Assembly (NCBI RefSeq): GCF_023115355.1
Contig: NZ_CP096022.1
Coordinates: 300,941-364,940 of the forward strand
Reading direction: 5' to 3'
DNA from: Halocatena salina
GTDB taxonomy: Archaea; Halobacteriota; Halobacteria; Halobacteriales; Haloarculaceae
DNA: 64,000 nucleotides
The notes under the pieces are model-generated. The model was given only the letters and a program-made list of their open reading frames with translations, was not told where the DNA came from and ran no database searches. Numbering within the stretch: the stretch's first letter is position 1; each line of letters starts with the position of its first letter. The translations under genes were made by a program, and so were the position numbers. Below, in pieces: positions 1 to 9,741 of the stretch.

Positions 1-705
1 TTCGAGCTGGGAAACGTCGAGAGCAAAGAGGTCCGCGAGCGTGTCGTCTATGAAATCTTCAACAACGTCGATCACGAGTTCGCCGTCCGAGCCGCCGAAG
101 GGATCGGCGTCGAACCGCCCGACGAACCCGGACCACACCACCCGGATCACGACAAGAGTTCGCCCGCGTTGAGTCAGAAAAACACAGTGATGGACACGAT
201 CGAGTCGCGTCAGATCGCGGTCCTCGCGAATGACGGATTCGACGACGATCACGTAGACGAAGTCACATCAGTGCTCGAAGAGCAGGGCGCACAAACAGCG
301 ATCGTCTCGAAGATGCTCGGCGAGAAAACAGGCATGAACGGCGATGTACTGAAGGCCGACCAGAGCCACGTCATGGCCGACTCGGTCGTGTACGACGCGG
401 TCTTCGTCCCCGGTGGCAACGATAGCGTCGAGATGATGAAAGAACAGAGCAATGCTAGACATTTTATCGCTGAGGCATTTAAACACAAAAAGCCGATTGG
501 CGCGCTTGGCAACGGGATCGATCTGCTCGAAACAGTAAACTTGTCGGACACGGATGTTTCGGCAGATGGAGACGGTCTGGTCGTGGAACAGGGCGTCGTA
601 ACGAGTCGATCGGGAGACGACATGGACGAGTTCCTCGATGCCTTCAGTGATGCGATCGCAGAACACCGCCACTGGGAGCGAAACGCATCGGACGTACGCG
701 CGTAG
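1..705 (+). CDS. katE: Large-subunit catalase (HPII/KatE type), C-terminal part
   Basis: This is the end of a gene whose start lies before the window; frame 1 is open from base 1 to the TAG at 703-705. The first ~55 codons (FELGNVES..VRERVVYEIFNNVDHEFA..AAEGIGVEPP) match the tail of a heme catalase core that breaks down hydrogen peroxide. After a short linker comes a DJ-1/PfpI-like (class I amidotransferase-like) domain starting around IAVLANDGFDDDHV and including VFVPGGND. That arrangement is typical of large-subunit clade II catalases. The usual DJ-1 nucleophile position reads GALGNG with no cysteine, as expected for the non-enzymatic KatE domain. A TTG at 169 could open a shorter frame, but the catalase homology continues upstream of it, so it is not a start. 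The heme-binding part cannot be seen. Confidence 0.85.
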   Translation, partial: FELGNVESKEVRERVVYEIFNNVDHEFAVRAAEGIGVEPPDEPGPHHPDHDKSSPALSQKNTVMDTIESRQIAVLANDGFDDDHVDEVTSVLEEQGAQTAIVSKMLGEKTGMNGDVLKADQSHVMADSVVYDAVFVPGGNDSVEMMKEQSNARHFIAEAFKHKKPIGALGNGIDLLETVNLSDTDVSADGDGLVVEQGVVTSRSGDDMDEFLDAFSDAIAEHRHWERNASDVRA

Positions 706-908
706 TTCAAAGACGATCGATCGTTCTACCCGTCAAATTTTCATTTATGAGATTACAATCACCAGTGCCGACGTTACGTTCGGATAACACCCATCCGAAC
801 CACCTACGGATGAAAAATCCGTTCGGAGCGATGGAGGAAAGTATCCGTCCATCAATTATCGGTGTCCCCGACCATTAGCACGCATCTTTCCATACTATTG
901 ATATTAAT

Positions 909-1109
909 ATGAGCGTTATTTCTGACTTCACGATTCCAGCCGAATCCTCCATCCTCGGTCAGACGCTGACAGCTGCAGCCGATATGACCGTTGAGGCTGA
1001 ACGGCTGGCAATCCACAGCAGTGAATAGGTGCTTCCGTTTCTCTGAGCCTCCGGAGAAGAAATAAACTCTATCATCCGACAACCACTCGATAACAAGAGC
1101 ATGGGTTGA
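909..1109 (+). pseudogene. Decayed N-terminus of a Bat-like (bacterio-opsin activator family) regulator
   Basis: From ATG 909 the plus strand reads MSVISDFTIPAESSILGQTL, then TAAADMTVEAERLAIHSSE, stop, VLPFL, stop, ASGEEINSIIRQPLDNKSMG, stop, all in one frame. MSVI-x-(E/D)FTIPA followed by an acidic, value-rich stretch, a PF(F/L) element and ASGEE is the usual opening of haloarchaeal Bat/HTH-10 regulators of several hundred residues. The in-frame TAG (1026-1028) and TGA (1074-1076 region) and the lack of the C-terminal helix-turn-helix show that this is a relic. The resemblance is from memory of the family, not from a search. A minus-strand frame over 852-1118 is its shadow. Confidence 0.6.
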
Positions 1110-1461
1110 CAACAGCACGATGTGATGCGTTAGTGACTGTAGTCATAGGGGATATTTGATATTAAACAATATTATAATTAATAGGTTAAGAGATATTCCC
1201 GATATCTCCTCGAACGCTATTTCCCGCAAATGCGGCGTGCTTCTGCTGCTCTGATTCGAGATACGTTGGCGACAGATATTAATTAGAATTATGATAAATA
1301 ATCAATCCGGCCACAGTAATATCAGGTCTATTAATCGTGATAATCTCTAGATTGTATAAAGACTTATTATAGATTATTAATTAATATATCATAATTTATA
1401 ATGACGAAGACATGGGTGATCTCGCCCTAAACTTTATATAATTTAAAATATTCTTAATGGT
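1110..1461. other. AT-rich intergenic region with promoter of the deacetylase
   Basis: Very AT-rich stretch with no supported reading frame. The TATA-like element TTTATATAA at about 1434-1442 is placed about 25 bases before the GTG at 1462, so it probably drives the downstream exported deacetylase. Confidence 0.5.
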
Positions 1462-2619
1462 GTGGATAAAATGAATACAGGGACAGATAGGAGAATTAAC
1501 CGTCGAGACGTACTCACCCTCATCGGCATCACCGGGGTGGCAGCACTGACGGGTCGTGGGAGTGCTCAACAAGGTTCCAGTATCAATAGCCGACGAACAA
1601 TCAGTTCTCGATCGACAAAGAGTCCATCGTCGCAGTTGCCAACGCCAGAAACAGATCCTGTCCCCAAGCCCTCTGGTCGTCCCGAAAACCTTGTCGTACT
1701 CGACTGGGCTGGGTTTGAGAGTGCTGTTTCATACACCTTCGATGATGGCCAGCCCTCTCAGCTCGACCATTACGACGAATTGCAAAGAACAGGAGTCAAA
1801 TCAACGTTTTACATATCGAGCAACGTTGATTTCTCTGGCTACGAGGAAGGATGGCGACAGGTCGCAGAAGACGGGCACGAAATCGGGAATCACACAGTTA
1901 GCCATCCGCATTCTGATCTTACCGGAAGTAGTTTTGGAGAGCCCCTAGAAAGCACGGCAGCAGAAATCAAGCAGTGTACAGAGTACATTATGGAAACGTT
2001 CAATCAACGGGATGTATGGACGATGGCGGCTCCCTTTGGTGACACTGGATGGATTGAACCGGCCAAGCAGGCCGATGTCTTTTTGAACCGTGGTGTCGGT
2101 GGAGGGACTATCGCACCGAACGATGCCACGAACCCCTTCGACTTACCGTGCTATACCGCAAGCGACGGTGATACTGCGGAAATATTCAATGATCTGGTTG
2201 ATTCGATCCATTCGGACGGAGAATGGCTCATTTACCTCTTCCACTCGATTACACCGACCAATGATCGGTGGTACGCACCAGTCAACATATCTGAAATTAT
2301 AAAAAATATTAATTATGTTAAATCGGTAAATAACGTCTGGATCGATACTATCACCACCATCGGAGCCTACTGGTTGGGACAGAAGATCTTCAATTCTATC
2401 ACGCCTACTACAGTTGGAAATGATAAAGTTTGGACGTGGTCATTGCCTGATGGCTTTCCTCGGGGGCAGTATCTTCGGGTGAGGACGGACGGAGGAACGC
2501 TCAGGCAGGGAGGAGACGTTTTAGAATGGGATCCGCACGGATACTATGAGGTTTCGTTGGATGAGGGTTGCTTGACACTGTCGCCGTCGTCCCCAGGGAG
2601 GGAAACGACTAATCCCTAG
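1462..2619 (+). CDS. Tat-exported polysaccharide deacetylase (NodB domain)
   Basis: Predicted exported carbohydrate esterase family 4-type enzyme removing acetyl groups from a polysaccharide or amino sugar. Residues 1-36 form a twin-arginine signal (NRRDVLTLIGITGVAAL, ending near GRGSAQQ), followed by a Ser/Pro-rich linker to about residue 75. The NodB fold starts near 88: TFDD at 92-95 supplies the catalytic base and metal Asp, NHTVSH at 143-148 supplies the metal histidines, and LIYLFHSI near 258 corresponds to the late catalytic histidine motif. The C-terminal ~90 residues (from about IGAYWLGQ) look like a small beta domain of unknown role. The start may be GTG 1462, leaderless under the TATA box near 1438, or ATG 1471. 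The real substrate is unknown. It stands alone, with no operon partner. Confidence 0.85.
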   Translation: MDKMNTGTDRRINRRDVLTLIGITGVAALTGRGSAQQGSSINSRRTISSRSTKSPSSQLPTPETDPVPKPSGRPENLVVLDWAGFESAVSYTFDDGQPSQLDHYDELQRTGVKSTFYISSNVDFSGYEEGWRQVAEDGHEIGNHTVSHPHSDLTGSSFGEPLESTAAEIKQCTEYIMETFNQRDVWTMAAPFGDTGWIEPAKQADVFLNRGVGGGTIAPNDATNPFDLPCYTASDGDTAEIFNDLVDSIHSDGEWLIYLFHSITPTNDRWYAPVNISEIIKNINYVKSVNNVWIDTITTIGAYWLGQKIFNSITPTTVGNDKVWTWSLPDGFPRGQYLRVRTDGGTLRQGGDVLEWDPHGYYEVSLDEGCLTLSPSSPGRETTNP

Positions 2620-3193
2620 TAAAACCACCCCGAGAACGGGTGCGAACATCAAGACTACTGACAACGACAGCGGTAGGTGAAAACAGAATCGATGAATGGC
2701 TGTCAGTCACAAAACCATTTTGAAACACTCGGCATAACTATCATTGTGTGAGATTCTACTCGATCGAACTTACAAGCACAGCTACGCGTCAAATCGCTCG
2801 CCTCGAAGTCACGAACTGATTGGAGGAGGTCAAAATACGCGTATACCTCACACCACACAAATGACATTTATCTGTGAATAACGGCTGTCGACACTAACAA
2901 AATCGGACCAAATAAGATTCTGCTAGTCCACGTTGGAACGCCGTTCTCCTCGGACAATCGATGTCACTTTCTGAAGATCGAACAGCAAGATAGCGATCAC
3001 GGCCGCTCACTGATCCTATTCGTTCTGAAAGTAAAACGGGAAACATTTTCACTGCACAACTTAGGGAATGGTGACAAGTCCAATTATTCTGAGAATGTTG
3101 TTAGTAAATTCATATGAGTTGTAATTATATAATGTCCAAAATCATCGATTATTCAATATGTGATTTTCCCGTCCCGTCTCCAAACTATCGAAT
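2620..3193. other. Intergenic region, nothing recognised
   Basis: About 570 bases without a convincing frame on either strand. The last 100 bases are AT-rich (GTAATTATATAATG near 3121-3135) and probably hold the promoter of the downstream oxidase. Confidence 0.4.
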
Positions 3194-4627
3194 ATGCCCA
3201 AAACAGGACCATCTCCGACAGACGAAACAGTCGCGGTAATTCCGGACGAAGCGAGTCAGACGTTCATCGACCGATTCCGGGGTGAAGTGATCCATCCCGA
3301 CGATCAGGGGTACGACAACGCCCGGCAGATCTGGAACGGAATGATCGACAAGCACCCAGCGATAATCGCTCGGTGTACCGGCGTCGCTGATGTCGTTGAA
3401 GCGGTGAATTTTGCTCGAGACAACGAACTGCTCGTTGCAGTCCGTGGTGGCGGACACAACGTCGCAGGGACAGCTCTCTGTGATGGAGGCATCGTCATCG
3501 ATCTCTCCGAGATGAACGGTATCCACGTCGATCCAGAAGACAAGACAGTTCGTGCTGGCGGTGGAGCAACGCTAGGAGATGTCGATCGAGAGACGCAGGT
3601 CTTCGGATTGGCAACGCCGTTGGGCGTCGTATCAAAAACTGGAATCGCAGGATTGACCCTCAACGGCGGGGTTGGTCACCTCCGACGAAAGCACGGATTG
3701 GCGTGTGACAACCTCGAATCCGTTGAAATCGTCACGGCCGACGGAGACGTTCTGAGAGCCGATCACGAGCAACACGAGGACCTGTTCTGGGCACTGCGCG
3801 GTGGTGGAGGGAACCTCGGTATCGTCACATCGTTCGAATATCGACTCCATGAGGTCGGCCCCGACGTGTTCGGTCTCTTCGTCGTTTACCACGGGGACAA
3901 CGCTGTCGAAGTCCTCGAACGGTTCCGCGAGTACGCTGAATCGGCCTCCGAGAACGCGAGCGTCATCCCCTTCTATCTGTTCGTACCCGATATCGAGGAG
4001 TTTCCGGAAGAGGCATGGGGCGAACCGGCAGTCGGGATCATCGGCTGTTACGCCGGAGCGATCGACGACGCCGAAGCGGAGTTCCGCTCGCTTCGATCGG
4101 TCACCGAGCCGATCATCGACTTCAGTGGACGAATGCCGTATACGGAGTTACAGATGCTACTCGATGCCGACTATCCGGACGGTCGTCGGTACTACTGGAA
4201 AGCGACGTACGTGGACGAACTCACGGACGACCTACTCGATTTCATCGTTCGTCATGGAGAGGCAAGTCCATCGACACTGTCGACCGTCGATCTCTGGAAC
4301 CTCGATGGTGCAATCAGTACCCGTTCCCGAGACGCGACAGCCTTCTGGCACCGAGACAAGAGTTTTATGCTTACTTTCGAAGCCAACTGGGATGATCCAA
4401 CCATGGACGATGAAAACGTCGCGTGGGTGCGTGAGGGTATCGACGAAGTTCGGAGACTGAAGGTCGCCTCGGGTGGATATGGCAATTTCCCCGGGTTCAA
4501 CGAGGATCCCGGACGAGCTATCTTCGGCGAAAACTACGACCGGCTGGTGGAGGTGAAGAACGAATACGATCCCGAGAACCTGTTCCACTCGAATCGATAC
4601 GTTGCTCCCGACACCGGTGATGACTAA
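3194..4627 (+). CDS. FAD-linked oxidase, berberine-bridge (BBE) type
   Basis: 477-residue flavoprotein oxidase. Residues ~55-225 form the PCMH-type FAD-binding fold (FAD_binding_4). RGGGHNVAG at 84-92 contains the histidine (about His88) that in this family carries covalent 8-alpha FAD, and GGGGNLGIVTSFEY near 200-215 is the second flavin-contacting stretch. The C-terminus (NYDRLVEVKNEYDPENLFHSNRY) is the BBE signature. In the segment LTLNGGVGHLRRKHGL, where bicovalent members have a cysteine, none is seen, so a single covalent link is likely. Enzymes of this type oxidise sugars, alcohols or alkaloid-like compounds with oxygen; the substrate here cannot be told. There is no signal peptide and no operon partner. 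Confidence 0.85.
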   Translation: MPKTGPSPTDETVAVIPDEASQTFIDRFRGEVIHPDDQGYDNARQIWNGMIDKHPAIIARCTGVADVVEAVNFARDNELLVAVRGGGHNVAGTALCDGGIVIDLSEMNGIHVDPEDKTVRAGGGATLGDVDRETQVFGLATPLGVVSKTGIAGLTLNGGVGHLRRKHGLACDNLESVEIVTADGDVLRADHEQHEDLFWALRGGGGNLGIVTSFEYRLHEVGPDVFGLFVVYHGDNAVEVLERFREYAESASENASVIPFYLFVPDIEEFPEEAWGEPAVGIIGCYAGAIDDAEAEFRSLRSVTEPIIDFSGRMPYTELQMLLDADYPDGRRYYWKATYVDELTDDLLDFIVRHGEASPSTLSTVDLWNLDGAISTRSRDATAFWHRDKSFMLTFEANWDDPTMDDENVAWVREGIDEVRRLKVASGGYGNFPGFNEDPGRAIFGENYDRLVEVKNEYDPENLFHSNRYVAPDTGDD

Positions 4628-4900
4628 CGAGATGGAGAGTATCGACACACCGATCGTACACGCCGAATTGGCGCGCTTCGTCGCCGAAAGTCGAGACTTC
4701 TCTGTCCCACAAAGAAGGCGTTAACGAACGAATACACGGGTGTACTCGATTCGTACTCATCGTATTCAGACACCACTTGTCAGACATAAAATTAGACCCC
4801 GATTTATATTTTAAAATATATAAGATGGTTTATATGATTATCTATCGTCATCAAGACGATACGTCTGCGTCTGAGAAGAACGTTGATCTATATTTTATCG

Positions 4901-5914
4901 TTAAATATTACACAATTTTTTTGACAGTCGTCTTCCGATGATTTCCATTCCATCGTCCCCTGGATGGAGTAGATCAGCTGTCAACCCGGAGAATGACAGC
5001 AGCTGAGATCCATCGATGAGGGTGAGATTATCGTGAGGAGAATCATCGACGATGGAGCGTAGTGCTTCTCGATACGCTCTGGCGTGTGCGGGATCGCCCG
5101 ATTCGATCACGTCATCGAAGTACGGAAAAAGGGTTATACACGCGATCGGTTTCTCGGGGTGTGCCGTCGCAATCGTATCGACGAACGCTTCGGCGCGTCC
5201 CTCGAACTCGTCGGGGGAGAACCCACCTGTATTCGCCATATTCACGGACAGCGCGAGAGTCGCCACGTCCCAATCCTCTCGGGTTGCGATGTAATCCGCC
5301 ATTGCGGATTCACAGTAGGCTGATCCGGAACATCCAAAGTTCAACGCGTCGAACCCGCAGTTTCGGGCAACGTGGGAAACATAGTTCATATGGGTCGCTG
5401 AGGAGGCAGCCCCCTCGGTGATCGACGTCCCATACGCGAGATATCTCTGATCGGGGAGTTCGTCAGCAGTGGGTGGACGACAGTTACCGGAGACAGCATG
5501 GACGGCGACCGCTTGGAATCGTTCGAACGCTATCCGGCAGACGTGAGGATCGAATCGCCCCGTGTCCCCCCTAGTGGGTAGCTCTTGGAGGCGGTCTGGG
5601 AGGGTAAGTTCGAGTGTTTTCGGTTCCGGACCGATCTCGATCGGCTCCCATGGCTGGAACGAACCCCAAAACGTTCGAACCTGCGTTCGTTCGATCGCGG
5701 AGAGCGTGATTTCGATTTCGTCTGTCTCAGAACGAGGAACGAATCTGATCTCACTTCCGGTCGGATGCCGAACCCGCTCACGGGCCGTCTCGTTCAGAGC
5801 TGCTCCCACCGTGGCGGGAACGCGGCACAGTCGATCAGCGTCGGCGGCCCATTCTGCAGATACCGTTTCTGCGACGTTGTGTAGAGAAATGGACAAATAT
5901 TTCTCGGTCATCAT
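4901..5914 (-). CDS. SGNH/GDSL-family hydrolase (esterase)
   Basis: About 338 residues from ATG 5914 (a second ATG is at 5911; an upstream GTG at 5938 gives 345). The C-terminal half is an SGNH hydrolase: YGTSITEG near 162-168 holds the nucleophile serine (about Ser164), FGCSGSAY gives the oxyanion Gly, SVNMANTG the Asn block, and DLLHPGDDG near 314-322 the catalytic Asp and His. The N-terminal ~150 residues form a beta-rich accessory domain resembling the N-terminal domain of CE2/CE3-like acetyl esterases. Role: probable carbohydrate or acyl esterase. There is no secretion signal, so it is likely cytoplasmic. The neighbouring symporter on the same strand may bring in its substrate, but the genes are separated by about 670 bases. 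Confidence 0.8.
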   Translation of the reverse strand: MMTEKYLSISLHNVAETVSAEWAADADRLCRVPATVGAALNETARERVRHPTGSEIRFVPRSETDEIEITLSAIERTQVRTFWGSFQPWEPIEIGPEPKTLELTLPDRLQELPTRGDTGRFDPHVCRIAFERFQAVAVHAVSGNCRPPTADELPDQRYLAYGTSITEGAASSATHMNYVSHVARNCGFDALNFGCSGSAYCESAMADYIATREDWDVATLALSVNMANTGGFSPDEFEGRAEAFVDTIATAHPEKPIACITLFPYFDDVIESGDPAHARAYREALRSIVDDSPHDNLTLIDGSQLLSFSGLTADLLHPGDDGMEIIGRRLSKKLCNI

Positions 5915-6580
5915 GTGACCACATCGAACAGAGCTCACGTGACTCTATCGGATTGCTGTCCCATCGTCATGGGATAGATATTCACGTCGACGAAGTAATT
6001 CATAATCTTGTCAGCAATGGTCTGTGGTCGTCGAGATATCCCCTATAGGCAAGCACAGCCATACCGGCCCGTGGCCACTAGCATCCCCCGCCAACGGATA
6101 GTATCCTAACAGCTGTTTTGAACTTCACCTGATAACGTGTCGTTGACCAACACCAAATAGATGAAATATAATGGAAAATTTATTATGATATATGCATTCG
6201 GGGCAGTGGACGATCACAACTGTGATCTGCCGGTTCGGACCTCTAGAGACGACGTTCTCCCTAGCGGATGCTCTCGTGAGCCACCAGAAGAGATCACGAG
6301 AGATACAGCACAGTCGAATAGAAACCAGTAAACGGACCATTGTTCTTACTATGATGATCAATCCTGTGTGCGGATGTTAACCGTACAGTGCCGGTTTACC
6401 GTCGAGACCTGCCGCTCAACAGCATTATAATCGACGAAGAGGTGCCCGTGTTTTCTTCGCAGTTTCGATAAAGATGGAGCGTCCCGTTACACAGATACTG
6501 TGGCAACGATGGCCGATATCGACTATTTCGAGTTGAGAGCGTCCGGATCAATCGATATAAACTCCGAGTGTGAGGGATGA
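5915..6580. other. Intergenic region, nothing recognised
   Basis: About 670 bases between the esterase and the symporter-linked small gene. Short frames on both strands (for example 6125-6361 minus, 6192-6380 plus) have no family features and biased, Arg/Ser-rich composition, so I do not call them genes. Confidence 0.4.
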
Positions 6581-6838
6581 TCACGCCGCTCGATGGACCA
6601 GATACATCCCACAAAGGACGTATATAGCTCCACTGGTGACGTTAACGAAAACCGGATCCCAAGGTACGTCACTCGGCATTGTCGTGATCAGTGGTGTTAC
6701 CAGAACGAGCACCCCCATCGTGAGGATAACCGATCCGGCAAACAGTTCGACCGGCAGTTCGTATTCGTTTGTATCGGACGCAGCGTCCGATTCGTCAGTC
6801 GTTGCATCTGTGGTCGTCGTCTCGGATGTATTGGTCAT
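6581..6838 (-). CDS. Small two-helix membrane protein coupled to the SSS symporter
   Basis: 85 residues from ATG 6838. A Ser/Thr/Asp-rich hydrophilic N-terminus of about 30 residues is followed by two membrane segments (ELFAGSVILTMGVLVLVTPLI and VNVTSGAIYVLCGMYLV). The symporter stop TAG (6850-6848) is directly followed by GTGATAATTATG. The GGTGA there is a good ribosome binding site about six bases before ATG 6838, which favours that start over the GTG at 6847. The tight coupling suggests an accessory subunit or partner of the symporter. I do not recognise the family. Confidence 0.7.
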   Translation of the reverse strand: MTNTSETTTTDATTDESDAASDTNEYELPVELFAGSVILTMGVLVLVTPLITTMPSDVPWDPVFVNVTSGAIYVLCGMYLVHRAA

Positions 6839-6847
6839 AATTATCAC

Positions 6848-8440
6848 CTAAAATATGATGGTTGCACCGACGAACGTCAGTGCTGCAAGCGCTGTCGTGA
6901 CGACAGCGGCGTGTTTCACCGTTGATGAAACAGTCGTCACGGTTTCGTCCTGAACGGACGAGAGAAATGCCGTCGGCGTCTCTCCGCTCCGCGGAGTCGT
7001 GAACACGCTCACGACGCATATCACCGCCACGATCGCAATAAGGGAGTACAGCGATCTGATGTAAGTAGCGTCATGACCGAGTTGGAAGCCGAGAAACACA
7101 CTGAAGACGATCCCAAACACGATGCCTCCCAACGCGCCAGCGGTCGTTGCTCTATCCCAGATGCCACCGACGATAGCGATCGCGGCGAACGTGGGCATGA
7201 TCGTCACTAACAGAGACTGCGCGACTAAGTACATCGAATCCTGTAACGAGAAATAATACGCCATGCTGACGGCGATTGCCATGAACAGAACTCCAGCGAT
7301 TCGACTCACCGTGACGTAATGCTCCGCCGATCGGTCCGGGGCTACGTGCCGACGATAAATACGCTCGGTCAGTAACGTCTGGAAGTTGTTGAGTTGTGAG
7401 TCGACACTAGAAAGTACGCCGGCGAGTAGTCCGACGATCACCACCCCATAAAGGCCGGGGGGCATGATGTCACGGATCAACATTGGCATCGCCTCGTCGG
7501 ACACCGCAAGATCGGGGTAAAGGGCAGCGGCCGCAACACCCGGAAGGAGGATGAACAAAGGCACGAGAACCGCATACCAGATGCCGGTGTACAGAAATCC
7601 TAGTTGAGCGGATTCAGAACTCTCAGCCGCCAACGGTCGCTGGAGGATCTGTGATTCAGCCCCCCAGTAGGCGATCGATTGGGCGAGGAACCCCAGATAC
7701 AGGAGCACCACGGCGACCGGTCCACCGAACGGAAAGTCAGCGATCAACGGGTGGTCGGAGGGAGTCATCGTTCCCTGGTACGATTCGATCCCGTCCACGA
7801 GTCCCGATACGCCACCCACCATATCTAGGGTCATCGGCAGGACGAGCGCAAGCGGGACGAACATGAGTACGAACTGAATCGTATCGGAGCCAGCAACGGC
7901 TCCAAAGCCACCGAGCAACGTGTACGTGGTTCCGATGAGCACCACGATACCGATCGAGAGCCACAGATCCCATCCTAACAGCGTGTTCAGAACGAGGGAT
8001 CCTGCGTAGATGTACAACCCCATATTGATGAACATCCAAACGAACGTCCAGATGAAGTCGTACGCCTCTCCGACAGGACTCACAAACCGTTCGTTGAGCC
8101 ACTCACCGAGCGAGAAGGCTCGGATTTCACGGATGAACGGGATGACCGCGATCGTCACGATAACGATACCGATCGCGGTCGAAATCGGTGTCATGAGCGC
8201 GATGACACCGAACGCATAGGCGAAGCCGGCCAAGCCGATGAAATCGTTGGCGTTCAAGTTCGTTGCCACGGTGGAAAACGCCTGAATCCACGGGGGAAGT
8301 GATCGATCTGCGAGAAACGTACTCGCGGAATCAATCGTGTTCTCTCGCATATAGATCCCAAAACCGAGGAGCGAAAGTGCAAACGTTACGATTGCTATCC
8401 ATTCCGTTATGACGAGCGTCGGCGAACCTGCTGTCTGCAT
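6848..8440 (-). CDS. Sodium/solute symporter (SSS family)
   Basis: About 530 residues with 13-14 hydrophobic segments, the usual size for this family, importing a solute with Na+. N-terminal features are typical: a first helix, then a segment with DSASTFLADRSLPPWIQAFSTVATNLNANDFIGLAGFAYAFG, followed by SLGEWLNERF and GGFGAVAGSDTIQF in the middle. SSVDSQLNNFQTLLTERIYRR lies in the conserved helix 8-9 region. It is closest in feel to sugar or carboxylate SSS members; substrate not determined. Start at ATG 8440 (MQTAGSP) is preferred over GTG 8461; a TATA-like AAGATATAAG lies near 8468-8477. It is followed immediately by the small membrane protein gene, forming a two-gene operon. Confidence 0.88.
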   Translation of the reverse strand: MQTAGSPTLVITEWIAIVTFALSLLGFGIYMRENTIDSASTFLADRSLPPWIQAFSTVATNLNANDFIGLAGFAYAFGVIALMTPISTAIGIVIVTIAVIPFIREIRAFSLGEWLNERFVSPVGEAYDFIWTFVWMFINMGLYIYAGSLVLNTLLGWDLWLSIGIVVLIGTTYTLLGGFGAVAGSDTIQFVLMFVPLALVLPMTLDMVGGVSGLVDGIESYQGTMTPSDHPLIADFPFGGPVAVVLLYLGFLAQSIAYWGAESQILQRPLAAESSESAQLGFLYTGIWYAVLVPLFILLPGVAAAALYPDLAVSDEAMPMLIRDIMPPGLYGVVIVGLLAGVLSSVDSQLNNFQTLLTERIYRRHVAPDRSAEHYVTVSRIAGVLFMAIAVSMAYYFSLQDSMYLVAQSLLVTIMPTFAAIAIVGGIWDRATTAGALGGIVFGIVFSVFLGFQLGHDATYIRSLYSLIAIVAVICVVSVFTTPRSGETPTAFLSSVQDETVTTVSSTVKHAAVVTTALAALTFVGATIIF

Positions 8441-8548
8441 GGTACAGCAAAACAATACCACAGTGTTACTTATATCTTCCCATCATATCTAAATGTATGC
8501 TAGATAGTATTCGAATATACTGGATACAAATGAGGATGGTCAACGACG

Positions 8549-8615
8549 CTCAAAACAGCGAATCCGATGTGTGGGAACATCTTTCTATCCGATACCACCG
8601 GATTCGCTGTTTGAG
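8549..8615. repeat. Long inverted repeat / hairpin
   Basis: Left arm CTCAAAACAGCGAATCCG (8549-8566) pairs with right arm CGGATTCGCTGTTTGAG (8599-8615) with a single-base bulge and a 32-base loop. The right arm is followed by five T (8616-8620). It lies in a gene-free region, in front of the symporter and behind coaD. Confidence 0.75.
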
Positions 8616-8620
8616 TTTTT

Positions 8621-9208
8621 CGTCGGGAAACAGACGATTTCCTCAGAAGACGATGCGATCGAACAGAACGATAGCGCGGCAACCGTTCGACGATATCGGA
8701 CGATAGCCAGAAATTCCCGGCAGACGGCTCATAAAGACGATTCGTGTACACTGGTGATTACAAGGGTACAGCTGTAATTGGACAGCGTTTCTCTTGGAAG
8801 GGGATGAAGAGGCGAGATCTATCGAATGAAGAATAGTTTATTGATGTTCTAAAGTATATTATTGCAATATATTATAAATATTAAATTAGTCTTATCGTAT
8901 GGTTATTGTGGGATTCATGAGTTCACCACTCCATATCTATTTAATATTTATATAAATATTAATTGGTAGTGTATAGATAGACATTTCAAACCAATATTGC
9001 GTATTCGGTTTACAACCAGTGAGATCGATAGAAAGGATGGTATGGAATAATGGCCTATATGTCGCTATATCACGATAAGGGCGTACAAATAGAATATTGT
9101 GGGTGTAATATCTCCCATCTCGGGTATCACTGGATGCTCACATTCGGCATTGACAGTATCCCATCCGTGCACTTCGAACTGATACTCCGACAGTCGGAAA
9201 ACCCCTCT
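8621..9208. other. AT-rich intergenic region
   Basis: No supported gene. 8830-8990 is extremely AT-rich (runs such as TATATTATAAATATTAAATTAG). A plus-strand frame beginning at 9050 runs into coaD antisense and is rejected. Confidence 0.4.
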
Positions 9209-9679
9209 TCACTCCAAGAGCTGCCCGTGTTCGTCGATCTCTCCGTTGACGATCCGCGTCGACGAAATAGGGGTGCCGTCATCGGCGTATTCATACGGAA
9301 CGACGATCGATTCAAGCGGATCAAATCCGCGCTCCGTCCGTCGACGGTTGAGTTCGGTCACCGCATCATCGGTTTCAGGTGAGACGACGACTGCATCCAA
9401 CAAGGGATCACGGCTTGCAAATCCGTACGTATCGGTGAACTTTCGAATCTCGATCGAACGGTTCCATTCATCGACCGTGTTGAGCATCGCTTTGACCTGC
9501 CGTTTGCGCTGTTCATACGAGGGAATCGGTCGAGGATCGGGCTGACGTGTCTCCGTCGCGAACTCGTTGCTACTGATGCCGACGACGACACCCTCATCAC
9601 CGTGCTCCAAAGCTGTTTTAAACAGTTCTCGGTGCCCGTCGTGGAGTGGGCCAAACGTTCCGGCAACAACGACTCGCAT
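9209..9679 (-). CDS. coaD: Phosphopantetheine adenylyltransferase (archaeal CoaD)
   Basis: 156 residues from ATG 9679. It would transfer AMP from ATP to 4'-phosphopantetheine to make dephospho-CoA, the penultimate step of CoA synthesis in the cytoplasm. GTFGPLHDGHRELF near residues 7-20 is the nucleotidyltransferase motif (HxGH as HDGH), and ISSTRIVNGEID near the C-terminus is the second ATP-binding motif (ISSTRI). The order and length match archaeal CoaD rather than the shorter bacterial enzyme. An upstream in-frame ATG at 9703 (MDRYRSSD...) is possible, but family members begin right at the first strand (M-R-V-x-x-x-GTF), so 9679 is chosen. The macro-domain gene lies just upstream on the same strand. 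Confidence 0.9.
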   Translation of the reverse strand: MRVVVAGTFGPLHDGHRELFKTALEHGDEGVVVGISSNEFATETRQPDPRPIPSYEQRKRQVKAMLNTVDEWNRSIEIRKFTDTYGFASRDPLLDAVVVSPETDDAVTELNRRRTERGFDPLESIVVPYEYADDGTPISSTRIVNGEIDEHGQLLE

Positions 9680-9741
9680 ATCGGATGATCGATAGCGATC
9701 CATTTATGCTTGAACCAGGCAAGTCCCGACGATGTCGAAGG

